Source: Cylindrodendrum hubeiense
Taxonomy: Eukaryota > Ascomycota > Sordariomycetes > Hypocreales > Nectriaceae
DNA: 16,199 nucleotides
Direction: 5' to 3'
NCBI GenBank assembly: GCA_014621425.1
Contig: JAANBB010000677.1
Coordinates: 1 to 16,199, forward strand
Positions 1 to 8,418 of the stretch are shown here, one piece after another (within the stretch, counting starts at the first letter, position 1; each line of letters opens with the position of its first letter). Position numbers and translations under genes: made by a program. Under the pieces are notes generated by a model. That model had not been told where the DNA came from, made no database searches, and saw nothing but the letters and a program-made list of their open reading frames with translations.

Positions 1-799
1 AGCAATCTCCTTCGCATCTGCAATGCCACTATTGACTCCGATGACCAGGGTTTCTCACCGCTTCGACACTATACACCACGTTGNGCCTGANTNNCGAGGN
101 NAAGGNGGCNGNGNNGCANGATGATGCAGGAGAGATGGGTGACAAGGGGTATGTGAGATGGTGGAGAGGCGGAGGAGACTGCTGGATGATGGATGATGCC
201 AAGTGGATGGCGCCTTTGCTGGTTGGCGATGCTTGGCTAAGGGTGTTGTTGGGCGACACTTGGGAGAGCCCCGTATGAGTTGCAGAAGCCTTGGTGTTTT
301 ACGGGATGTGTTCAGTGTGTGCTTTTCTGCGGGTTGCGGTGATGGTGAAGCTGTCAAGTTCGTAGAGCGTCTCCCATCTGTCTGAGTCCTCCTTATGAAG
401 CCCTCCCAGCGTTGACCTTTACTTGTGACTTTGGCTGGCCGGGCACAGTATGCCATCCAAGTTGTCAACCGGAAGCGGCCTGTCGTCATGATGGCTGGTC
501 CAGAACAAAGCATGAAGCCAAATCCACCCCAAATCAAAGGTAAACCTGCAGGCGCACTATTCCGTAAAAATCTCGACTCATTAGATAATGGCAGGAAACA
601 AGCCTCGAGGTTCTCGACTAAGATGCCACACGGGTGTGCGTCTGCAGAGGTACTGTACATGGAGTTGCGTCCCCGTCCGGGAGTACACCTCGCTGTCCCG
701 ACTTGGAAAGCGCTGCAGGCTGGGCCGTTCCGGGTACATCCACGATACCTGTCAGGGAGGCGACGTCTAGGTTCACAGTCGCGTCCCCTGGGCGCTTCT
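1..799. other. Left-edge region with no supported gene
   Basis: Twelve ambiguous bases lie between 84 and 119, so reading frames across that patch cannot be trusted. Frame 1 of the plus strand is open from base 1 to a TGA at 88-90 (29 codons). That could be the tail of a gene starting outside the window, but a run this short is common by chance. On the minus strand an ATG at 660 opens about 200 codons down to 55, with low-complexity Ser/Pro/His-rich content and no recognisable domain. I see no splice pattern that joins these pieces into a gene. Confidence 0.4.
84..119. other. Cluster of ambiguous bases (N)
   Basis: Twelve N calls occur in 36 bases (84, 91, 93, 94, 100, 101, 106, 110, 112, 114, 115, 119), with one more at 919. 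They are scattered between called bases rather than forming one block, which looks like low-quality or polymorphic base calling and not a scaffold gap. Any ORF crossing here is unreliable. Confidence 0.95.
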
Positions 800-1142
800 C
801 TTAGACTTGGACTCCAGTCTCCACAGGCCTCGGCGGAGCACGGGGCGGCCGGGGAGGGGGACCGCAGGGGAGAAAGGGACAAAGGGAGAGCTGGAGGGGC
901 GTGATGCAAAAAGCAGAGNAAAAAATCGGGGCCCACGGGATCCGGGGGGTGGGCAGGACTGGCAGGGCTTTTGGCCGTTTGACGGCGTGTCGTTGATGAT
1001 GATGGGGATGGATGACTACTGTAGGGATGGATGGGCGACTGGGATGACTGGGGATGAATGCTGGAAGAATGCTTGCGGGCTGGTTGGCTGGTGGTTGGCT
1101 AGGCGGATCCTGGATTGGATGGAGGGATCCGGTACGGCGAGG

Positions 1143-1174
1143 GCTGCAAAAAAGCTGCAAAAAGGCTGCAAAGG
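1143..1174. repeat. Tandem repeat, 11-bp unit GCTGCAAAAAA
   Basis: There are three adjacent copies of an 11-bp unit (GCTGC followed by an A-run) at 1143-1153, 1154-1164 and from 1165, the last copy shorter. It lies in non-coding DNA. Confidence 0.85.
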
Positions 1175-1550
1175 CCCAGGCTAAGGAGATGAATCGATTG
1201 GCTGGGACCGAGGATGTGACGACCTAACGGGCAATCGAGGGACCAGGGGGGCGTCAACTCACGACAACGTCGAGTACGACAGAAACAAGACGGCGCTGGT
1301 TGGAGGCGACGGGAGTACTTGGTACGTAACCGTCTGGGAGGTACGGAGAACCGATCCCTTGTCACGGGCTGCAAATTGAAAAACCTGACGTGTAATGTGC
1401 CATGTACGATGTACAGTGCTCCGGGGGCCCATTCGCAAGTACACGACGGAGCACGTCAAGGCCAGCGAAACGGAAAGTCTCCGGACGCATGAAAAGCTCG
1501 TCGTCACTAGGCGGGTCCGCTCGAGGGGCCAACGCGAGCTGGGAGATGGG

Positions 1551-1586
1551 AATGGAGACGCGAAATGGAGATGCGAATGGAGATGG
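1551..1586. repeat. Imperfect tandem repeat around AATGGAGAYG
   Basis: There are three imperfect copies of a 12-13 bp unit containing AATGGAGA followed by CGCG, TGCG or TGG. They lie in purine-rich non-coding DNA. Confidence 0.8.
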
Positions 1587-1980
1587 CAGATGGGGGATGA
1601 CCCCAAGGCGCGCAGCTAGGGCTGAGATTGCGGAGGACGGGAGGGAAAAGCAAGGCCCGTCCCCAATGCCAATGCTGCCAATGGTGCCAATGCCGACGCC
1701 AGAGCTTTTCCCCCAGGGCCAAGACAGCAGCCTTCCCCGGTCAGCTTCGGCGCAGGCCCAGAGGCTCAGACCGACAGGGACCCGGAGTGGAGCGGAGGTC
1801 ACCCGGTGGTCACCAGCAGGTCACCGGACGTGACAAAAACCCACCACCACGGCACGGGTCCAGAGGCGGTACGGTACGCCTGTGCGCTGTGCGTTTGATG
1901 CTGGACTCTTGGGGCTGGTGATACAAGCACTGGCTTGGGTGTAGGCATGTACATGCTCCCTACATGCTCCGGACTACAGA

Positions 1981-2010
1981 GTTGCAGTTGCAGTTGTAGT
2001 TGCAGTTGCG
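1981..2010. repeat. GTTGCA hexamer microsatellite
   Basis: About five tandem copies of GTTGCA are present, with one T-for-C variant (GTTGTA) in the middle. The array is non-coding. Confidence 0.9.
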
Positions 2011-2918
2011 GGTGCACCGCCCAGTACCCTCCCCAGCGGTCCCGCAGCTGCAATCTCTGATCCATGTGCCCCAATGCATCATCCAATGGGTGGTATTTTT
2101 CCAGTCATGATGCATCAATATACCACAGTACATGCACTGGGCGGTAAGGAAAAGAAGAAGAAAAAAAAACCAGGGGCCTCGCCTCACCTCGGGCTCGTCG
2201 TCCGTTTGGTCCTGTCCGACTCTGCAGACGCACGCATGGCGGTTTCCCTCGTGGCCAGTCCCCCTTTGAGGTACTGTACCGCCCCTCCACCCCTCCCACC
2301 CTTCTACCCCGCGATTTCCCATCGCCAATCCTAAATCGCCAGCCAGCCAGCCAACCACCAGTAACCGCCACCATCTTGTAAGTCGAATTCCCTGGGCGAA
2401 TGAACCGCGCGCGCCGTGGTAAGACGAAGCACACGACCAGGCGGCACACGACCTCGCCTTCTCGCTCGCCATGTTTTGCCTCTCTCAGTTGATCCCGCCA
2501 CTTCCCGTATTCCGGGGAGGCGTAGGAGAGAAAAAATCATACCCCAAACCTGAAGGCCCCACTGGCTAGAGGTTACGGAGCATCTGTGGCACCCAAGAAA
2601 AACTACGTACCCAAGACATGTCCTACTATTTCCGTCCACCACATGGCTCACACCTCACGAGACCACGTCTCGGTAATGGAATCCCCCCCAGGGGCCCCCT
2701 TGGACAGGAGCACGAAAATCTGGGAAAATCTAGACTCGATCCTCCTCCCCGGGCAAATCGGTAAGTCATCCATCCATACCTACATGGAGCGAGCCGTGCA
2801 GTTTGCCCCTTTCGCATTACTTCACCGTCTCTTGGCCACGCCCCTCCTAAAAGTTTTCCCACGCTCCCTCGGCCCCTGTCCCGTTCCCCGTCCCCCAGCT
2901 CCCCCGTTCCCGTCTGGC

Positions 2919-2945
2919 TACAGGTACCCAGGTACCTAGGTACAC
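2919..2945. repeat. GGTACCTA/CAGGTACC short repeat with palindrome
   Basis: CAGGTACC-like units are repeated, ending in the 12-bp palindrome GTACCTAGGTAC (2932-2943). The same motif family recurs at 4757-4785 and near 11896 and 14511, so it is a dispersed feature of the intergenic DNA here. Similar ACCTACC/GGTACCTA tracts are common in Sordariomycete intergenic DNA. Confidence 0.75.
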
Positions 2946-3233
2946 GGCACCGTACCTTCGTAGTCCATAGTCCGGCGCTGTCGCCAAATACCAAATCCTC
3001 CCACATGACCTCCCCTTCAACTTGACCCCCGTACGTAACCCCGTCAACTCGTGGTCACGATTCGGTGAAGAAAAAAATTGAATCAAATCAAATCTTAAAC
3101 TAGAGCCGGGCGCACAGAATAGTGACAAGTGAAACTACTAAAAAATACAACAGTCATAAACCCACATAACTCCCAAGTGCAGACCCTGCTCCCCGCCTGT
3201 CGCCCCGCCAGCTCTCGGCGCCCATCTCTGTGC

Positions 3234-3263
3234 CATCTCCCATCTCCCATCTCCCATCTCCCG
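3234..3263. repeat. CATCTCC heptamer microsatellite (4 copies)
   Basis: Four exact tandem copies of CATCTCC are present. The array is non-coding. Confidence 0.95.
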
Positions 3264-3391
3264 GGAATCCACCCCCGTCCAAAAGCCGCCATCCACTCCC
3301 GTCGTCCAAACAGGGTCGGCGCCACGATAATGCAGGCCAGAAACAGACACCCTTCGGTATCCTTTCCCCGAAGACAACGTCCACCCGAAAA

Positions 3392-3426
3392 GGACCGTGA
3401 CGTACTGGACCGTGACGGTACGTACC
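3392..3426. repeat. Tandem GGACCGTGACG repeat
   Basis: GGACCGTGACG occurs twice, 16 bp apart (3392 and 3408), each time followed by GTAC within a few bases, and ends in GGTACGTACC. Each copy holds TGACG, the half-site of bZIP/CREB-type factors. A regulatory role is inference only. Confidence 0.7.
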
Positions 3427-3556
3427 TCCACCTTGCAGTAGCACAGAACCACTCCGGCCCCCACCACTATCTTCTTGGGCCTCTTTTTGCCCACTGCACT
3501 GTGTTCCCCGCCCGGGGCATTCCTGGCTTGGCGTCTTCCCAGCGGCCAGCGGCTAG

Positions 3557-3565
3557 CTGATTGGC
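3557..3565 (-). promoter_or_regulatory. CCAAT box (minus strand)
   Basis: The minus strand reads GCCAATCAG, a close match to the CCAAT element bound by the HAP/CBC complex in fungi. No transcript start can be assigned next to it, so its function is unproven. Confidence 0.3.
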
Positions 3566-3897
3566 TGACAGGCGCCTCCGCCCGCCGTGTCGGGCGTGTC
3601 GCTGCCAGCACGGCATTCCGACTTCACCCGGGCCTGTCCGTTCGTCGTTCAAGGCTCCGTCTCGTTTACGTTTTGGTGATGCGGGCTGCGGGCTGTGTTG
3701 TCCCCAGTCCCTGATGGAACGGGGCCTGGAACGGGAGGGGGTTCCGGGCAGCAAACTGTCTGCCATAGTAGGCCTTATCGCCACGCCCTTCTCCATCCTC
3801 CGCACTGAGAAATCCCTGATTGCGGGCGCTTGTTCTCCATCTCTCGGTTAACTTCCTGACCTGCGAGCTGCACCTCACCAACCCCAAACTGCATGAC

Positions 3898-3930
3898 TGC
3901 AAGTTGCAAGCCGCAAGCCGCAAGCAGGCC
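3898..3930. repeat. GCAAGCC heptamer repeat
   Basis: A 7-bp unit (GCAAGTT, then GCAAGCC twice, then GCAAGCA) is repeated about four times. Confidence 0.85.
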
Positions 3931-4066
3931 CGTAGGTAACCCAACCAGCTCCAGCGACGGCAAGGGTCCCGTTCCCAAGGTCAGCTCGCCACTCCGAGCC
4001 TTCACCATTGTCTGACCTCGCTCCCGTAGCGTTCCCCATGTGTGCAGCAACGACTTTGTACATGCT

Positions 4067-4106
4067 GCCGTAGCCCGTAGCTCGTAGCCCATAGCCCATA
4101 GCCCGT
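4067..4106. repeat. CGTAGCC/CATAGCC heptamer repeat
   Basis: About five tandem copies of a 7-bp unit are present, drifting from CGTAGCC to CATAGCC across the array. Confidence 0.9.
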
Positions 4107-4365
4107 CCCCGTAAAACCCAATACCCGGCCTCCACCCGTATGCTCTTGACGCCTCGTTTGAAGACGCCCCTTGTTGGCTTGTCTTTCTTTCTTTACCCTG
4201 TCCTGCCCGATAAGTGCTTGACGGCAACGGCAACGGCAACAGCATGGCGATCCCTTCCCCATCCCCGTCCCATCCCCGTCGAATCCCCGCGAACCAACAT
4301 GGCCTCGCCGTAATGAGGCCCGAGACCGCGCCCCAGAACGACGCCCGCATTCCCCAAACGCTCTC

Positions 4366-4412
4366 CGACATCAACCACGACATCAACCACGACACCCTCA
4401 CGACACCCTCTC
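4366..4412. repeat. CGACATCAACCA tandem duplication
   Basis: Two exact copies of the 12-bp CGACATCAACCA are followed by two copies of an 11-bp CACGACACCCT-type unit. The repeat is non-coding. Confidence 0.85.
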
Positions 4413-4593
4413 GCTGCCATGACATCTCACATCTCACCCACCCACCTTTTGATCCCAGATCCTAGCACCGTTGCCGCCGTCAGATAACCCCAAAAACTCA
4501 GAGCTGTTCGCTGCTACCTTGCTACACCCTTACGGCATCCCGTCAGAAATCGCCGACCGACCGACCGAGACCGTTCCTTGTTTTCTGCCCCGC

Positions 4594-4635
4594 CCGCAAT
4601 CCGCAATCCGCAGTCCGCACCCGCAACCGCAACCT
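4594..4635. repeat. CCGCAAT heptamer / CCGCAA repeat
   Basis: A 7-bp unit CCGCAAT repeats with drift (CCGCAGT, CCGCACC) and passes into CCGCAA hexamers. Confidence 0.85.
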
Positions 4636-4756
4636 CGCCTTCACGATCCCGTCCATCTCCGGCCGTACACCCATGGCAGCTCGGCAACCTTCCGTGCCTC
4701 AGCGCCTCGTGCCTCCCTGCCGTTGGCCTGCCCAGTACCACTGCCGCCGCCGTCTC

Positions 4757-4785
4757 ACCTACCTACCTACCTAGGTACCTACCTC
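4757..4785. repeat. ACCT tetramer microsatellite with CCTAGG centre
   Basis: Tandem ACCT units are interrupted by CCTAGGTACC, giving a partly palindromic tract. It is the same motif family as at 2919-2945. Confidence 0.85.
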
Positions 4786-6006
4786 CCTGCCTTTACCTAA
4801 CATCCATACACCACCCAGGCACACCCAGACACACCAGGACACACCCACACCCCCCACACCCCCAAATATCATCCGCCACTAACAAAAAGATATCCCATGC
4901 ACTAACTCATGTATACCACCATGACGCCGCCAACCCAACCCGATCCGCTGGGCCGCCGCCTGCCCGCACGGCCCCGGTCTCTGGATCTTTGTATCTCCTT
5001 AGTCGTCACCGCTTTGGTTCCGTCCCGTCCGCCTCGGAATACGACGGTTTGTTTTCGCCTGGCCTCAGCTACGTCCCGGTCCATTCTCGTGCCTCACGCT
5101 CACTAACACAATCTCGCCCATTATCTCTGGTCCTCAGTTACCGCGCCAGGTTTTCTCCTAACGCTCCTTGCCCTCCGTTACCCGCAACGGTTTGACGCTC
5201 CCATCCATCCTTCTCCATTATCGCCGCCAATTTGATGTGGGGGGCGGGGGCGGCGTCTGGACGGGGGTGTGTCTTGGTTCTTGTCCCCCGTCCCACTTTG
5301 TTGCCTGCATCTTGCATCATTCATCACCCCCAACCCCAAACCAGGCACGTACATCTGTCTATATGGGCGCTGTCCCGGGTAGCCAAGGTAAATGGGTTGC
5401 CTCCCATCATCAGACGATAACAAGTCGGCCTCGGTTTTCGTCCATTTCCCTTTCTGTCCGTCTTCATCTTCCTCCTTCTCTCACCGCCATCATGCTCCCC
5501 GTTCTACAACACATTTCAACCACGTCGTGTAAGCCGTCATGCGTGTAATCCACCAAAGACAACTCGAGCATTGCCTTGCTGTCTCTGCTCCCTGCCCTCA
5601 TACATCCCCAACTTGAAGCTCAAGCCTCCCCCTCATCCTTCCTGTATCTGCCTTCACGCTTGTCCGTCTTTCTCTGCCGTTCAATCTCCCGAAACTGCAC
5701 TCCTCATGCTGCCACATCGTGAGGCTAGAAAATTATGCATATCTAGCGTGGACAGTCGTCTTTGCCATCTCATCATCAACCTCACCGCTTAAGCAAACAT
5801 GGGCCCATTATCATAACTCGTCTTTCTTTTATGGCTTCGCTTCTATATACCTGATGCTCGGGAAGTACATGGCATCCATCACATCTCCCACTCCTTGTTG
5901 TCTCGCTGTCTCGCTGTCTCGTTCTCTCTCAGAGTCCACAGCCGTTGACGGACATAGCAGATGTGGACATCACCTATTCAAGTCTGCTCTCATGTGCCGT
6001 TCTTCC

Positions 6007-6024
6007 TTTTTTAATAAAAAAAAA
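6007..6024. terminator. T6-AAT-A9 block, likely poly(A)-region element
   Basis: TTTTTT is followed by AATAAAAAAAAA, the only strong A/T block near the SUP35 stop and about 110 bp downstream of it. The plus strand shows a canonical AATAAA (6013-6018). The minus strand shows a T-run followed by ATTAAA-like sequence. It could serve 3'-end formation of SUP35 or of transcripts from both sides. No mapped poly(A) site supports this yet. Confidence 0.35.
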
Positions 6025-6131
6025 CCGCCCTCCAAACCCTGTGGTGATGATGAATTCCTTTTACCTTATTCCCGTTCATCTTCTCGTTTCCCTCATACCT
6101 CTCGTCAAGACTCGAGGGGATCGTCTTACAT

Positions 6132-8418
6132 TTAAGCCTCGGAAGAGGAGAGGAGCTTCGTAATCTTGCCAATGGCAATGGTTTGTCCCTGCACGCCGTG
6201 TTAGTGATATGAGGTTGATAAAAGCAACCCCCGCCATTATGTTCCCCCCACGCGGCAGTCCCTTTTTTTCGGGACCGGGGGGAAGGACGGGGTACGGGGA
6301 CGGTAGAACCAACCTGGTCTCGGAGGGTGAATCGACCCATCTGGGGGTAGTCCTCAAACTTCTCCACGCACACGGCGCCGGCTCCGCCAATCACCTGCAT
6401 GCGCGCAATGATGCTCTCGCCCTTCTTGGCGTGCGTAGGGGCTGTCTTGCTTCTGCGGCCCGTTCCCTTTTGCAGCTTGTGCAAAAGAGCCGCAAATGTC
6501 ACCTCCTCAATCGCTGAGTGGACATGCAGCACACAGTTGAATCCAGCCGTCAAGATGCTCTTGAGCTCCAAGATGCGGATCTGAGCCTCGAACTCGGTCA
6601 CAGTGTGCACCAGTCGCTTGGGCGAGCACAGCACAAAGCCAGGGAGAATATCCTCCTCCTCGATACCCTTGAGGCGAATTCGGATCTGGTCGCCGCACTG
6701 CGCCACTTGCACTTCTTCCTCCTGCTCGCCGTACAAAGCTGAGGCTTCCACATTCTGCTTGTTCGGCATCATGATCAGTCCCATGCTCTTCTTAACCACA
6801 CCGGCCTCAATCTTGCCCTCCACGATCGTACCCATGTCGCGGTACTTGCCGTTGACGGGCAACATGAACGGCGCGTTCAGCTTACGCTCCAGAGACTGCA
6901 TGCTATCGAGGTACTCGAGCAGTGATGGGCCATTCCACCAAGGCGCGACCTCCTTGGAGACACGGTTCTTGATACCCTGTGACTGCTGGGCAGCAACGGG
7001 CATGAAGAAGACGTCGGTCTTCAGGTTGTATCCCGTACCCTTCAAGAACTGGGAAAGCTTCGTCGTGCACTCCTTGTATCGGTCCTGAGACCACTCGACG
7101 GTAGGGTCGTCCATCTTGTTGATAGCGACAATGAGCTTGTTAACACCCTGCGTCTTGGCAAGCATGGCGTGCTCACGGGTCTGGCCACCTCGCTCGAAAC
7201 CAGTCTCATACTCGCCCTTTCGGGCTGAGATGACCAGAATGCCAACATCAGCCTGGGAAGCACCTCCAATCATGTTGGGGACATAGGTCTTGTGGCCGGG
7301 GGCATCCAGAATACTGTATCGGCGCTTCTCGGTCTCGAAGAAACCACGGCCAACCTCGATAGTCTTTCCCTGAGATCGCTCCTCCTTGTTCAGATCCATA
7401 ACCCATGACAGGTACCAGGACTCACGGCCCAGGTCCTTAGCCTCCTTCTTGTACTTATCCATGGTTCGCTCGTCCACCATGCCAGTGGCATAGAGGATAG
7501 ATCCACCGAGAGTCGACTTTCCGGCATCGACGTGACCAATAAAGATGATGTTGATGTGCTCTTTGCCGTAGATTTCCTTGAGTGTCTCCTCGTCGACATC
7601 GGCAGCCTGTTCCTTCTGGACAGCATCGATTTCACGAGCGGTTTTCTTCTCGGCAGCTGAAGGGCTCGAGCGGCCAGAAGCAGGGCTAGGGGATGTTTTG
7701 CCAGACTTGGCGGCCTTCTCGCCAGTCTTCTCGATCGCCTTAGTGGCAGCGGCCTTCTGGCCAGCCTCGGGCTTATCAGTGGGCTCGGCCTTGGCCGGTT
7801 CCTTCTCCTTGGCCGGGGCAGCGGCGCCGCCAAGAGAGAGCACCTTAGCCTTGGGCTTGGGCACAGAGCCGTCTGCGCTGATGCTGAGGACCTTGGGGGC
7901 TGAAGGAGCGGCGGGCGCGTCAGTCGGTCTTTGGGCGATGGTAGGAGCGGCGGGCTGAGCCTGAGCAGGCTGCTGCTGGCCCTGCTGGCCGTACTGAGAG
8001 TAGCCACCACCTATATAAATGTTAGTATCGGAGTGAGGGTGAGACAATAATTTGGCGCAAACATCATACCATAGGCTTGGTTATAACCACCGCTGTAACC
8101 CTGGTTGTTGTACTGCTGAGGCGGCTGCTGGCCCTGCTGGCCCTGCTGCTGCTGGTTGAAGCCTTGCTGGGCACCGTACTGAGGGTAGTAGCCCTGCTGG
8201 TAGTATGGTTGTTGCTGGTACTGCTGCGCGTATCCTCCGAACTGTTGGCCGGGCTGGAAGGTCGCGGCGCCGGGCTGGAAAGAAGCGATGCTGGGTCGGA
8301 AGCTGCCCTGCGCGGGGGCGGGGTTGCCGGGGTTCACATTGAGCTGTTGCTGGGCCTGGCGGGCGAGGTTCTCGTCCTGAGCGGACGGGTCATCCTCCCA
8401 GGAGTTAAGGTCGGACAT
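6132..8418 (-). CDS. SUP35: Eukaryotic peptide chain release factor GTPase subunit eRF3 (Sup35)
   Basis: Spliced CDS, complement of 6132-6188, 6314-8010 and 8070-8418, giving 700 aa (yeast Sup35 is 685). eRF3 is the GTPase that works with eRF1 at stop codons in the cytosol. Residues about 57-136 form a Q/N/G/Y-rich prion-like N-domain with QQGYYPQYG-type repeats. Residues about 137-262 are a Lys/Glu/Ala/Pro-rich M-domain. The EF-Tu-like GTPase and beta-barrel part follows, with the P-loop GHVDAGKS (275-282), DAPGH (352-356) and NKMD (414-417), and the last exon encodes GQTIAIGKITKLL near the C-terminus. The ATG at 8418 gives MSDLNSWEDD, a typical start. Intron 1 (8069-8011, 59 bp, GTATGA, branch ACTAAC, TATAG) splits codon 117. 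Intron 2 (6313-6189, 125 bp, GTTGGT, branch ACTAAC, GCAG) lies between codons. YRB30 is divergent upstream. Identity is certain and the splice sites are very likely. Confidence 0.97.

Larger units (their letters stand above)
800..1900. other. Purine-rich (plus strand) intergenic DNA
   Basis: The plus strand is G/A-rich with GATG/GGATGG runs (about 990-1100), so the minus strand is C/T-rich. In filamentous fungi, pyrimidine-rich tracts often sit on the sense strand just upstream of transcription starts. This stretch could therefore be promoter or 5'-leader DNA of a minus-strand gene lying left of the window. That is inference. No coding region or RNA gene is recognisable. An inverted CCAAT box (ATTGG) is at 1197-1201. 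Confidence 0.35.
1901..3230. other. Intergenic DNA, no supported gene
   Basis: This stretch switches from purine-rich to pyrimidine-rich on the plus strand near 2200. It includes a CCAGCCAGCCAGCCAACC run near 2340-2356, a fungal-type 5' splice-site match (GTAAGT at 2377-2382) with no convincing partner, and a perfect palindrome GTACCTAGGTAC at 2932-2943. Open frames on both strands are compositionally biased and show no domain. Confidence 0.4.
3231..4500. other. Pyrimidine-rich intergenic DNA with heptamer repeats
   Basis: No gene is supported. The region holds three separate 7-bp-period repeats, a TGACG-containing tandem repeat, a consensus inverted CCAAT box, a CGGCAA hexamer run at 4221-4242, and a CGACATCAACCA duplication at 4366-4412. 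The minus-strand frame open over 4437-3775 is an artefact of composition: it is rich in W, G and L and has no domain. Confidence 0.4.
4501..6131. other. C/T-rich (plus strand) intergenic DNA before the SUP35 3' end
   Basis: The plus strand is strongly pyrimidine-biased, with CACACCC runs (about 4810-4862) and a (CTGTCTCG) repeat near 5910-5932. Several CTAAC branch-site matches (4797, 4879, 4903, 5105, 5158) occur, one of them followed by a plausible pyrimidine-rich acceptor ending in CTCAG near 5136. No coding exon follows that I can recognise. Part of the right side is presumably the 3' UTR of SUP35 on the minus strand. Confidence 0.4.

Noticed and set aside
1..90. Possible C-terminal end of a plus-strand gene
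   Set aside because: Only 29 open codons, no recognisable motif, and a second frame is also open. Too short to support without upstream sequence.
55..660. About 200-codon minus-strand open frame near the left edge
   Set aside because: It crosses the ambiguous bases, has low-complexity Ser/Pro/His-rich content and no domain, and overlaps an equally long frame on the other strand. That fits chance openness in GC-rich DNA.
3775..4437. Long minus-strand frame over the heptamer-repeat region
   Set aside because: The translation follows the microsatellites (repeated W, G, L, R and AT stretches), with no domain and no splice support.
4578..5195. Plus-strand frame of about 200 codons rich in Pro, Ser and His
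   Set aside because: It reads through CACACCC and ACCT microsatellites in C-rich DNA and has no domain. It looks like non-coding sequence.
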